DNA of 32,021 nt, from the NCBI GenBank assembly GCA_044238605.1, contig JBIICY010000014.1:1-32021 (forward strand), in the 5' to 3' direction. Position 1 is the stretch's first letter. Every line of letters starts with the position of its first letter. This DNA is from UBA10438 sp044238605 (GTDB lineage: Bacteria > Bacteroidota > Ignavibacteria > Kapaibacteriales > Kapaibacteriaceae). Positions 7,068 through 13,961 of this stretch are shown one piece after another. The position numbers were made by a program, and so were the translations under genes. The notes under the pieces are model-generated. The model searched no databases. It saw only the letters and a program-made list of their open reading frames with translations, and was not told where the DNA came from.

Positions 7068-7813
7068 TTGTCGGTGTTATCCCTGCTCGGTATGCAGCTA
7101 CCAGATTGCCTGGTAAGCCCCTTGTAGATCTGTGCGGACAAACAATGATCGAGCGTGTGTGGCGTGCAGCAGCTGCATGCACCGAACTTGATCGTGTGAT
7201 CATTGCCACAGATTCTGAGCTCATCGCAGCCGAGGCAGCTCGCATAGGCGCGGAAGTGATGATGACAGATCCGAACCTTCCAAGTGGCACGGATAGATGT
7301 TATGCCGTTGTGCAGCAGCTCGATGCAGAGCCGGATGTTGTGATTAACATTCAGGGTGATGAGCCATTGCTAGAGGCAAGTGTACTTACACGACTCGTCA
7401 CTGCGTTGTCGAATTCTGATGCTGACGTGTCTACACCGGTAACGCGTATTGCCCATCATGCCGACATCGCAGATCCGAACGTTGTGAAGGTTGCCATGTC
7501 TGCAGACAACACAGCCGTGTACTTCTCACGGTCACCGGTACCGCATTTGCGTGGTGTTCCCGAAAAGGAGTGGCTTAGCCATCAGGTTTACTGGAAACAC
7601 ATTGGCGTTTACGCCTACCGAGCTGCCGCATTGCAGCATCACGTGCAACTTCCGGTCTCGCAACTCGAACGGTCTGAATCGCTCGAGCAGCTTCGCTTGC
7701 TCGAAAGCGGGACACGTTTCATAGCAGTAGAGACAGATGTGCAGTTTATCAGCGTAGATACCCCTGAAGACGCCGAGAGGGTGCGTGCGTATCTAACGCA
7801 GCACCCTCTCTAG
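7064..7813 (+). CDS. kdsB: 3-deoxy-manno-octulosonate cytidylyltransferase
   Basis: A 249-residue cytoplasmic enzyme that activates KDO with CTP to CMP-KDO for the LPS inner core. The N-terminal nucleotide-binding motif IPARYAATRLPGKPL (residues 6-20) and the motif NIQGDEPLL (Gln97, Asp99) are intact, as is SGTDRCY (74-80). The length is the family standard. It starts inside the gatC stop codon (ATGA). The final 12 codons and part of the stop region form one arm-and-loop of a long hairpin (see the terminator at 7775-7810). Presence of KdsB implies a KDO-containing lipopolysaccharide. Confidence 0.95.
   Translation: MIVGVIPARYAATRLPGKPLVDLCGQTMIERVWRAAAACTELDRVIIATDSELIAAEAARIGAEVMMTDPNLPSGTDRCYAVVQQLDAEPDVVINIQGDEPLLEASVLTRLVTALSNSDADVSTPVTRIAHHADIADPNVVKVAMSADNTAVYFSRSPVPHLRGVPEKEWLSHQVYWKHIGVYAYRAAALQHHVQLPVSQLERSESLEQLRLLESGTRFIAVETDVQFISVDTPEDAERVRAYLTQHPL
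7775..7810. terminator. Long hairpin inside the 3' end of kdsB, candidate terminator
   Basis: GAGAGGGTGC (7775-7784) pairs with GCACCCTCTC (7801-7810) and, after one bulged G, TGCGT (7786-7790) pairs with ACGCA (7796-7800). The loop is ATCTA. That makes 15 bp with a single bulge, ending directly at the stop codon TAG (7811-7813). It lies between convergent genes, so it could stop transcription from either side, but there is no good U-tract on either strand. Confidence 0.55.
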
Positions 7814-7832
7814 AATTTAGACGTTGTTGAGA

Positions 7833-8309
7833 TTACCAGATAAACCATTCAATGCCAACAGACGGCATCATGATTCCAAAGCTGAGTTCCTCTACGTTAG
7901 TGTCGAACGGCAGGTTCACTGCAGTTACCTGTGCATAGATGTTAACGTCCTTCGTCGGGAAGTACGAGGCGCCTGCACCGGCCATAAATCCAGTGTTTGC
8001 CTTATAAGCCTGGCCGCCCATTCCGCCGTGACTTACATACAGTGAACCAACGGCATACGGATGGAAGTTGCCTTCGTGCGAGAGAAAATACCTGAACTGC
8101 GGCGCAATCGTCGGATGCGTGTTGTCGCCCGATACATGCAGTCCCAGCTGCACACCCAAATGCATGTCCTGATTGATAACGTACGTTAGGTTAGCCCCCT
8201 GATGCCAACCTGCTGAAATGCCGATACCAAAGCTTTCTTCTTTTGGCTGGGCGAAGGCAGCTACAGATGTGAGCCCGAGGCACATCAGTGCGAGTACAAG
8301 ATTCTTCAT
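7833..8309 (-). CDS. Small outer-membrane beta-barrel protein, function unknown
   Basis: The start at 8309 gives a clean signal peptide (MKNLVLALMCLGLTSVAAFAQ, cleavage before QPK) and a mature protein of about 138 residues; the longer frame upstream is not needed. The mature part is made of alternating amphipathic strands (FGIGISAGW, LTYVINQDMHLGVQLGLHVS, IAPQFRYFL, FHPYAVGSLYVS, FMAGAGASYF, VNIYAQVTAV). It ends in ...GIEWFIW, the aromatic C-terminus recognised by the BAM machinery. This fits an 8-stranded barrel of the opacity/OmpW/OmpA-barrel type. Not assignable to a named family. A TATATTTG promoter element lies about 39 bases upstream. Confidence 0.8.
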   Translation of the reverse strand: MKNLVLALMCLGLTSVAAFAQPKEESFGIGISAGWHQGANLTYVINQDMHLGVQLGLHVSGDNTHPTIAPQFRYFLSHEGNFHPYAVGSLYVSHGGMGGQAYKANTGFMAGAGASYFPTKDVNIYAQVTAVNLPFDTNVEELSFGIMMPSVGIEWFIW

Positions 8310-8344
8310 GCTGCAATCCTCTACAATGGTGAGTGAAACAAAGC

Positions 8345-8357
8345 GTCCAAATATAGC
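8345..8357 (-). promoter_or_regulatory. Promoter -7 element (GCTATATTTGGAC on the minus strand)
   Basis: On the minus strand TATATTTG (8355-8348) matches TAnnTTTG exactly. The 13-mer GTCCAAATATAGC is identical to that at 25011-25023, upstream of another minus-strand gene for a small secreted protein. No perfect TTG is seen 19 bases further upstream. The predicted leader is about 30 bases. Confidence 0.55.
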
Positions 8358-8400
8358 GCAGACCCGTAACTTCGTCACTAGATCCAACCACCAGCACAAC

Positions 8401-9369
8401 GTGATAACAGTACACCGATATACAGAGTCCTGCAAGCAGGAATGGGATGCATTCGTTGCGGCATCGAACAATGGCACGATGTTTCACATGCAGGCGTTTC
8501 TGGATTACCATCCCGAAGGGAAGTGGAACTGGCACCATTTGATGTTTCGAGAGAACGGCAAACTCATTGCTGTGCTGCCGGGCGGGATAAATAGGGAGGG
8601 GGCGTATTGGTCTCCAACAGGTGCATCCTATGGTTCGATCTGCACTGGTGATGTGTCCTTTGAGTTATCCCTACGCATCGTGGATGCCTTCATTGCCTAT
8701 TGCAAGGACGCCGGAATCAAGGATGCATATCTCATCCCAGCGCCGCTGATCTACACGCTCAATTACAGTCAGCACCATGAGTATGCAATGCTCTACCGCA
8801 AGGCGGATTTTGAACTGCATTACATCTCGCATGCGATCGACCTCAAACACGAAAAGAACTTCTTTTTACATTTCTCACCATCGGCTAGACGAAACGTTAA
8901 CCGTATTCTGCGAAACAAACGAATCTCGATTCGCGAGAGCGATGATTATGAAACGTTTCACAGGATCCTTGTTGAGAATAAGGCAAAGCACGATGCCAAG
9001 CCTACGCATACGCTAGAGGACCTGTTGAAGCTTCGGGAGCTTATGCCTGATAAGCTGCGTCTCACGATGGTCTATCATGATGAAACACCGATTGCGGGTT
9101 CGCTGCTGTTCTTGCCCAATAGAAAGGTTGCCTTGTGCTTCTACAACATGCTCCTGTATGAATACGAGCATTTGCACCCTGTCTACCTGATCATGTATGA
9201 AACATGTCAGTGGGCTGTTGAGCGCGGATACGAGTGGGTAGACATTGGTGTGTCGCAAGACACAAAGGCCGAGGATCCGATGACGCCGTCGATCAATCTG
9301 ATCAATTTCAAAGAGCGTTTTGATGCACGAGGCATTCTGCGTAGCACATACCATCTCAATTTGAGCTGA
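8401..9369 (+). CDS. FemAB/GNAT-like acyltransferase (BioF2-like acetyltransferase domain)
   Basis: The protein has the FemAB-like double-GNAT layout: an N-terminal opening VITVHRYTESCKQEWDAFVAAS with NNGTMFH; a middle with SPSARRNVNRI (the arginine-rich loop typical of these enzymes); and a C-terminal half with GSLLFLPNRKVALCFYNM, YLIMYETCQWAVERGYEWVDIGVSQ and INFKERFDA. Family members transfer acyl or aminoacyl groups in envelope polysaccharide or peptidoglycan synthesis. The frame is open upstream to an ATG at 8326, but family N-termini usually begin directly with this I-T-V-R/H-x-Y motif, so I take the GTG at 8401; the start is uncertain. It is followed at two bases by a glycosyltransferase gene, which supports a role in surface glycan building. 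Confidence 0.78.
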   Translation: MITVHRYTESCKQEWDAFVAASNNGTMFHMQAFLDYHPEGKWNWHHLMFRENGKLIAVLPGGINREGAYWSPTGASYGSICTGDVSFELSLRIVDAFIAYCKDAGIKDAYLIPAPLIYTLNYSQHHEYAMLYRKADFELHYISHAIDLKHEKNFFLHFSPSARRNVNRILRNKRISIRESDDYETFHRILVENKAKHDAKPTHTLEDLLKLRELMPDKLRLTMVYHDETPIAGSLLFLPNRKVALCFYNMLLYEYEHLHPVYLIMYETCQWAVERGYEWVDIGVSQDTKAEDPMTPSINLINFKERFDARGILRSTYHLNLS

Positions 9370-9370
9370 C

Positions 9371-10486
9371 ATGCCGCAGCACGTCGATGTTATCCTTGCA
9401 GCACTTGCCGATGTAACACGTGATGCACGCACAGTGAATCTTGCACGGCGTCTTGCCAGTGCCGGACTCTCTGTTGCTGTGCTTGGATCGTACCGTGAAA
9501 TGCATCACGAACCATTCGTACAGCTTGTATGGAACGATCCCGGTGGCAGAGCGCTTAAACGCTGGTGGTCGTTCACACGCGCATGCGCTGCCGAGCATAC
9601 AACTGCGTCGCTTGTGATTGCCATGGATGTCTTTGCGCTAGCCGGCTCATTGCGTTTAGCACGCCGTTCGTCTTCTGCATTGTTCTACGACATGCGCGAG
9701 CTGAACTTTGCGCTTGGTCCGCTGCAAGGTAATGGGCTAAAGCAGACGGTGATCACGCGTCATGAAGAACGTTCTCTGCGTTACGTAGCGTCAGTACTTG
9801 TTTCGGGAGAGCTCGACGCTGATCTCGTACAGCAGCGATTTAGACTCTCTGAGCGTCCCACAGTTCTGCTCAACACGCCCCCATATCGCGGTGTTGTGCA
9901 GAGTCCGCTCCGCAGCTCGTGCGGTCTCGATCACTCAACGCCACTGGTGATCTATCAGGGGGTGGTCCATCACGGACGTGGACTCGAACCATTCTTTCAT
10001 GCCATGACACTGATGCCGGATGTGCATCTAGCTGTGCTTGGAGATGGACCGGCGATGGCAGATCTGCAGCGCAGCTCGCAGCAAATCGGAATTGGCCAGC
10101 GCGTACATTGGCTGGGCAGTGTGCCGTATGACGACCTACACGCATACACGTGTGGCGCAGACGTAGGCCTTTGCCTCATCGAGCCACTCTCACTGAGCTA
10201 TGAATACGCATTGCCCAATAAACTTTTTGAGTACATGAATGCCCGCATTCCGTCGCTCACAACAGACCTGCCAGCACTTCGACAGCATATCGAGCGCTAT
10301 CCGGTAGGGGGCTTGGTAGACCGCACACTCGATCCAGTGCAGATAGCAGAAGTAACAAAACGCCTTCTCAACACAGAAATCTCGTCACCAATGAAGCATG
10401 CCTGCGAGTCTATTCGTGAACTCTCCTACGAGCATCAGTCAGCCGCCGCATGCTCACTGATCACGGCCGCGGTTCGCAGCGCATGA
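9371..10486 (+). CDS. Glycosyltransferase, GT-B fold (GT4-like)
   Basis: A 371-residue GT-B glycosyltransferase. The N-terminal half is a Rossmann domain (VDVILAALADVTRDARTVNLARRL). The C-terminal donor-binding half shows PLVIYQGVVHHGRGLEPFFHAM, VHLAVLGDGP, VHWLGSVPYDDLHAY, ADVGLCLIEP and SYEYALPNKLFEYMNARIP, which are the usual steps of family 4-type retaining transferases. It probably adds a sugar from a nucleotide donor to a lipid-linked or surface glycan. It follows the FemAB-like gene by one base and overlaps the start of the DMT permease, so the three are one operon. Donor and acceptor cannot be told from sequence. Confidence 0.87.
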   Translation: MPQHVDVILAALADVTRDARTVNLARRLASAGLSVAVLGSYREMHHEPFVQLVWNDPGGRALKRWWSFTRACAAEHTTASLVIAMDVFALAGSLRLARRSSSALFYDMRELNFALGPLQGNGLKQTVITRHEERSLRYVASVLVSGELDADLVQQRFRLSERPTVLLNTPPYRGVVQSPLRSSCGLDHSTPLVIYQGVVHHGRGLEPFFHAMTLMPDVHLAVLGDGPAMADLQRSSQQIGIGQRVHWLGSVPYDDLHAYTCGADVGLCLIEPLSLSYEYALPNKLFEYMNARIPSLTTDLPALRQHIERYPVGGLVDRTLDPVQIAEVTKRLLNTEISSPMKHACESIRELSYEHQSAAACSLITAAVRSA

Positions 10487-11355
10487 TCTACCTCCTTCTG
10501 ATCATCCAGCAGCTGATTGCCTCCAGCACGCACCTTGTTGCCGACGACATTTCAGAGAAGCTTCATCCAGTGCACGTTGTGCTGATCCGCGGGATCTTTA
10601 CGTGCCTTGCCTTTCTTGGTTGGTTCGTGATACGCCGCGGCGGATGGAAGCCGATACAGCGTGCTGATCTTGGACTTATCGCGGTTCTTGGGCTGCTGAA
10701 CATCTCGATCAATCAGGTACTCTTTATCTGGGGTGTGAAGTTCACTACGGCACCAAATGCCTCACTTGCCTATGCGTTAACACCCGTGTTCGTGGTGTCA
10801 CTGGCCAGAGTGTTTCATAGCCAGCACGTAACGTGGAAGAAGTGGATAGGCGTTGTGACGGCTATAGCCGGTGCCGGCATTGTTCTTGCTGAACGGGGCT
10901 TTGCATTGCAAGCCGATCAAAGCATCGGCAATATCATGGTTCTTTGTGCAAGCATTAGTTGGGCTGCCTATACATACTATGGTACGCGTTTGATAGAACG
11001 CTACGGGGCTGTGCAGGCAATCACGTTGACGTTCTTCAGCGGCTTACTGATCTATCTTCCGTTCTGGATACTCATGCCTGTTGAGGCATCATTTTCGGTA
11101 CTTGCAGGACCGCATGCAGCAGAAACATGGTTCCAGCTGTTTTATCTCGGAGTGATTACTTCGGGTGTAGGGTACGGACTTTGGTACATCGCACTCGGTA
11201 AGCTACCATCGAGCAATGTTGCCGTGTTCAATAATCTGCAGCCCATTTTTACCTCTGTACTTGCCCTGATGTTGTTCGGACATGAGCCAACGCACATGTT
11301 TATCGTAGGCGGCATCTTGGCCTTAGTGGGTGTGGTTATCACACAGCGCTCATAA
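10483..11355 (+). CDS. EamA/DMT-superfamily transporter
   Basis: A 290-residue inner-membrane protein with about ten hydrophobic segments arranged as two EamA repeats. The first begins at MIYLLLIIQQLIASSTH and includes VVLIRGIFTCLAFLGWF; the second covers GNIMVLCASISWAAYTYYGTRLI to the end (ILALVGVVITQ). The motif NASLAYALTPVFVV and the later VAVFNNLQPIFTSVLALMLFGHEP are the matching half-repeat signatures. The start at 10483 (ATGA overlap with the glycosyltransferase stop) places the first helix at the N-terminus; an upstream ATG at 10450 is less likely. Family members export metabolites or move nucleotide sugars; the substrate is unknown. A TTGACA-like box lies downstream, before the next gene. 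Confidence 0.88.
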   Translation: MIYLLLIIQQLIASSTHLVADDISEKLHPVHVVLIRGIFTCLAFLGWFVIRRGGWKPIQRADLGLIAVLGLLNISINQVLFIWGVKFTTAPNASLAYALTPVFVVSLARVFHSQHVTWKKWIGVVTAIAGAGIVLAERGFALQADQSIGNIMVLCASISWAAYTYYGTRLIERYGAVQAITLTFFSGLLIYLPFWILMPVEASFSVLAGPHAAETWFQLFYLGVITSGVGYGLWYIALGKLPSSNVAVFNNLQPIFTSVLALMLFGHEPTHMFIVGGILALVGVVITQRS

Positions 11356-11421
11356 CGCAATCGAGAAGCCCCTTGCCTGCGTAGTTTTGACAACGAGTAC
11401 CACCTACTTTGGGAAGCACCA

Positions 11422-11964
11422 ATGATACTGGACACAAAACACACGCAGGCCATCTGCGTAGATATTCAGGAACGTCTGTTTCCGCACATCAATGAGCATG
11501 ACGAGCTAGCGCGGAGATGCGCGATTCTTATCCGCGGATTGCGCGTACTGGACGTACCGATTATGGTTACGGAACAGTATGTAAAGGGGCTTGGCAGAAC
11601 GATACCAGCTATCCATGATGCGTTGGGTGAATACTCGCCGATCGAGAAGATCACCTTTAGCTGCTGCGGTGCGCCCGAGGTAGAGGCACATGTGCTGAAC
11701 GGACATCGCACGAACGTGCTGCTGTTTGGCATAGAAACACATGTGTGTGTGCAGCAGACAGCTCTGGATTTGCTCGCACAAGGACGCAAGGTTGTGATCA
11801 TCGAGGACTGCGTGTCATCCCGATCAGCCAACGACAAGCGCGTGGCTATCGAACGGATGCGTCAGGCCGGTGCAGTGATCACCACGATGGAGTCCGTTTT
11901 GTTCGAACTGCTACGCGCGGCCGGCACCGATACATTCAAGCACATTTCAGCTCTTGTGAAGTAA
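11422..11964 (+). CDS. Isochorismatase-family cysteine hydrolase
   Basis: A 180-residue cytoplasmic hydrolase of the YcaC/nicotinamidase-like isochorismatase fold. The catalytic triad is visible: Asp14 in ICVDIQERL, Lys76 in EKITFSCCG, Cys109 in GIETHVCVQQTALDL with the cis-peptide region before it. The protein ends after the last helix as usual. Small single-domain members often have unknown substrates; nicotinamidase is less likely, as the metal-binding His/Asp set of that enzyme is not seen. It is ten bases ahead of acs and may share its transcript. The 66-base gap upstream holds TTGACA at 11387-11392 and TACTTTG at 11405-11411, a possible promoter with a spacing shorter than the usual 19. 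Confidence 0.86.
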   Translation: MILDTKHTQAICVDIQERLFPHINEHDELARRCAILIRGLRVLDVPIMVTEQYVKGLGRTIPAIHDALGEYSPIEKITFSCCGAPEVEAHVLNGHRTNVLLFGIETHVCVQQTALDLLAQGRKVVIIEDCVSSRSANDKRVAIERMRQAGAVITTMESVLFELLRAAGTDTFKHISALVK

Positions 11965-11974
11965 GGACATCGTC

Positions 11975-13936
11975 ATGGACGACCAGCGTATCTCGTCGGT
12001 TCTCAATGAAGAACGAACATTTGCCCCTTCTGCGAGCTTTGCTGCAAGCGCACGCATATCAGGTCAGCGTGCGTTGTCGGCCCTTGTTCGCCAGGCAGAT
12101 GCAGACGTCGTATCGTTTTGGGAAGAGCGTGCGAAAGAGCTTGCATGGTTCTCACCCTGGAAGAAGCCGTTTGTTTGGAAACATCCTCATGCTCAATGGT
12201 TCGTAGGGGGCAAGACCAATCTTGCAATGAACTGTCTGGATAGGCACCTCGGCACATCGCTGCGCAACAAAGCTGCCATTATATGGGAGAGCGAAACCGG
12301 CGAGGAACGCACCTACACGTATCACCAGCTTCATCGCGAGGTATGTAAGGCGGCAAACATGCTGCAATCGCTTGGTGTTGAGGCCGGTGATGTTGTTGCC
12401 ATCTACATGGGCATGGTGCCCGAAGCGGTGATTGCCATGCTTGCATGTGCGCGCATCGGTGCAACGCACAACGTGATCTTTGGCGGCTTTAGCAGCGAAG
12501 CACTTCGAGAACGCATACATGACTCAAATGCAAAGGTGCTGATCACGCAAGATGGTGTGATGCGCCGCGGTGATGTAGTCCACTTGAAGCAGGCCGCCGA
12601 TGCTGCGCTGCAAAAGTGCAAGACCATCAAGAATGTAATCGTCCTGCGTCATACCGGCGAAGACATTGCCATGAAATCCCGACGGGATCACTGGTGGCAC
12701 GAGCGCATGGAACAATCCTCTGCTGTGAACCAGCCTGCGGCGCTCGATGCAGAACATCCGCTCTTCATCCTCTATACCAGCGGATCCACGGGCAAGCCCA
12801 AGGGCATTCTGCACACAACTGGCGGCTACATGACGCAGGTGGCGTACACAACAAAGATGGTGTTTGATCTGCGCGATGAAGACGTGTATTTCTGCACGGC
12901 AGACATCGGCTGGATCACCGGCCACTCCTACGTTGTGTATGGTCCGCTCCTTAACGGAGCAACGGTGATGCTCTATGAAGGCGCCCCCAACTGGCCAGAG
13001 CCAGATCGGTTCTGGGACATCATCGAGCGTCACGGCGTTACGATCTTCTACACTGCACCAACGGCAATCCGCTCGTTTATGAAATGGGGCGACGCCTGGC
13101 CTAAGAAGCACGATCTATCCTCGCTGCGTTTGCTTGGTACGGTGGGAGAGCCCATTAACCCTGAAGCATGGATCTGGTATCACCAGACGATCGGGCGTGG
13201 TAGGTGTCCAATCGTAGACACATGGTGGCAGACGGAGACAGGCGCAATCATGATCGCCCCGTTGCCAGGAGCTACGGTTACAAAGCCGGGCACGGCTACC
13301 AAGCCCCTTCCCGGTATCAAGGTTGATGTGGTAAGAAAAGACGGTACTCCATGCAAACCCAATGAGGGTGGACTGCTCGTAGTGCAGCACCCGTGGCCGT
13401 CGATGCTGCGGACCGTGTTTGGCGACGATGAACGCTACACCAAGACCTATTGGAGTGAGTTTCCAAAGTCTCGCACGCATCCTGGTTGGTATTTCACTGG
13501 AGACGGGGCTCGAAAGGACAAGCAGGGGAACATCTGGATCATTGGACGGGTGGATGATGTGGTAAATGTGAGCGGACATCGACTTGGCACTGCCGAGATC
13601 GAGAGTGCTCTTGTGTCGCATCCGGCGGTGGCAGAGGCCGCCGTTGTAGCGCGTCCAGACCCGATCAAGGGCAATGCTCTCGTGGCGTTCGTTACGATAA
13701 AGTCTACCCAGAAGAATTTCAAGCAGGCAAAGCTTGCTGAAGAGCTTCGCAACCATGTGGCAAAGGAAATCGGACACATTGCCAAGCCGGACGATATACG
13801 GTTTGCCGAAGCTCTGCCAAAAACGCGCAGCGGAAAGATCATGCGCAGGCTGCTTCGGGAGATCGTAACAGGGGCTGCGGCCACCGGTGATACAACCACG
13901 CTGGAGGATACCGCAGTGCTGGAGCGATTGCGGTGA
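11975..13936 (+). CDS. acs: Acetyl-CoA synthetase (AMP-forming)
   Basis: A 653-residue ANL-superfamily enzyme, which makes acetyl-CoA from acetate, ATP and CoA through acetyl-AMP. Domains in order: the ACAS N-terminal segment (about 35-90, VSFWEERAKELAWFSPW); the large adenylation domain with the P-loop YTSGSTGKPKG near residue 266 and TWWQTETG near 416; the hinge region at FTGDGARKDKQGNIWIIGRVDDVVNVSGHRLGT; and the small C-terminal domain with KTRSGKIMRR, whose Lys621 is the usual regulatory acetylation site. Length and motifs are those of true Acs, not propionyl-CoA synthetase. A Shine-Dalgarno-like AAGGA precedes the ATG. It would feed acetate carbon into acetyl-CoA carboxylase, whose AccB and AccC are also encoded in this window. 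Confidence 0.96.
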   Translation: MDDQRISSVLNEERTFAPSASFAASARISGQRALSALVRQADADVVSFWEERAKELAWFSPWKKPFVWKHPHAQWFVGGKTNLAMNCLDRHLGTSLRNKAAIIWESETGEERTYTYHQLHREVCKAANMLQSLGVEAGDVVAIYMGMVPEAVIAMLACARIGATHNVIFGGFSSEALRERIHDSNAKVLITQDGVMRRGDVVHLKQAADAALQKCKTIKNVIVLRHTGEDIAMKSRRDHWWHERMEQSSAVNQPAALDAEHPLFILYTSGSTGKPKGILHTTGGYMTQVAYTTKMVFDLRDEDVYFCTADIGWITGHSYVVYGPLLNGATVMLYEGAPNWPEPDRFWDIIERHGVTIFYTAPTAIRSFMKWGDAWPKKHDLSSLRLLGTVGEPINPEAWIWYHQTIGRGRCPIVDTWWQTETGAIMIAPLPGATVTKPGTATKPLPGIKVDVVRKDGTPCKPNEGGLLVVQHPWPSMLRTVFGDDERYTKTYWSEFPKSRTHPGWYFTGDGARKDKQGNIWIIGRVDDVVNVSGHRLGTAEIESALVSHPAVAEAAVVARPDPIKGNALVAFVTIKSTQKNFKQAKLAEELRNHVAKEIGHIAKPDDIRFAEALPKTRSGKIMRRLLREIVTGAAATGDTTTLEDTAVLERLR

Positions 13937-13956
13937 TTGTCTCGTGCCTATTTTTG
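13928..13956 (+). promoter_or_regulatory. Promoter TTG-N18-TATTTTTG before the nucleotidyltransferase fusion
   Basis: TTG at 13928-13930 and TATTTTTG at 13949-13956 are 18 bases apart, close to the Bacteroidota consensus TTG-N19-TAnnTTTG. The -7 element ends five bases before the ATG at 13962, so the transcript would have almost no leader. The -33 box overlaps the end of acs. Confidence 0.5.
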
Positions 13957-13961
13957 AACCT

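Noticed and set aside
8218..8400. Longer N-terminus for the FemAB/GNAT-like protein
   Set aside because: The extension runs antisense through the signal peptide and promoter of the outer-membrane protein gene; family N-termini begin at the VITVHRYTE motif.
12524..13111. Minus-strand open frame (195 codons) opposite acs
   Set aside because: Same reason: antisense to conserved adenylation-domain sequence, no recognisable motifs.
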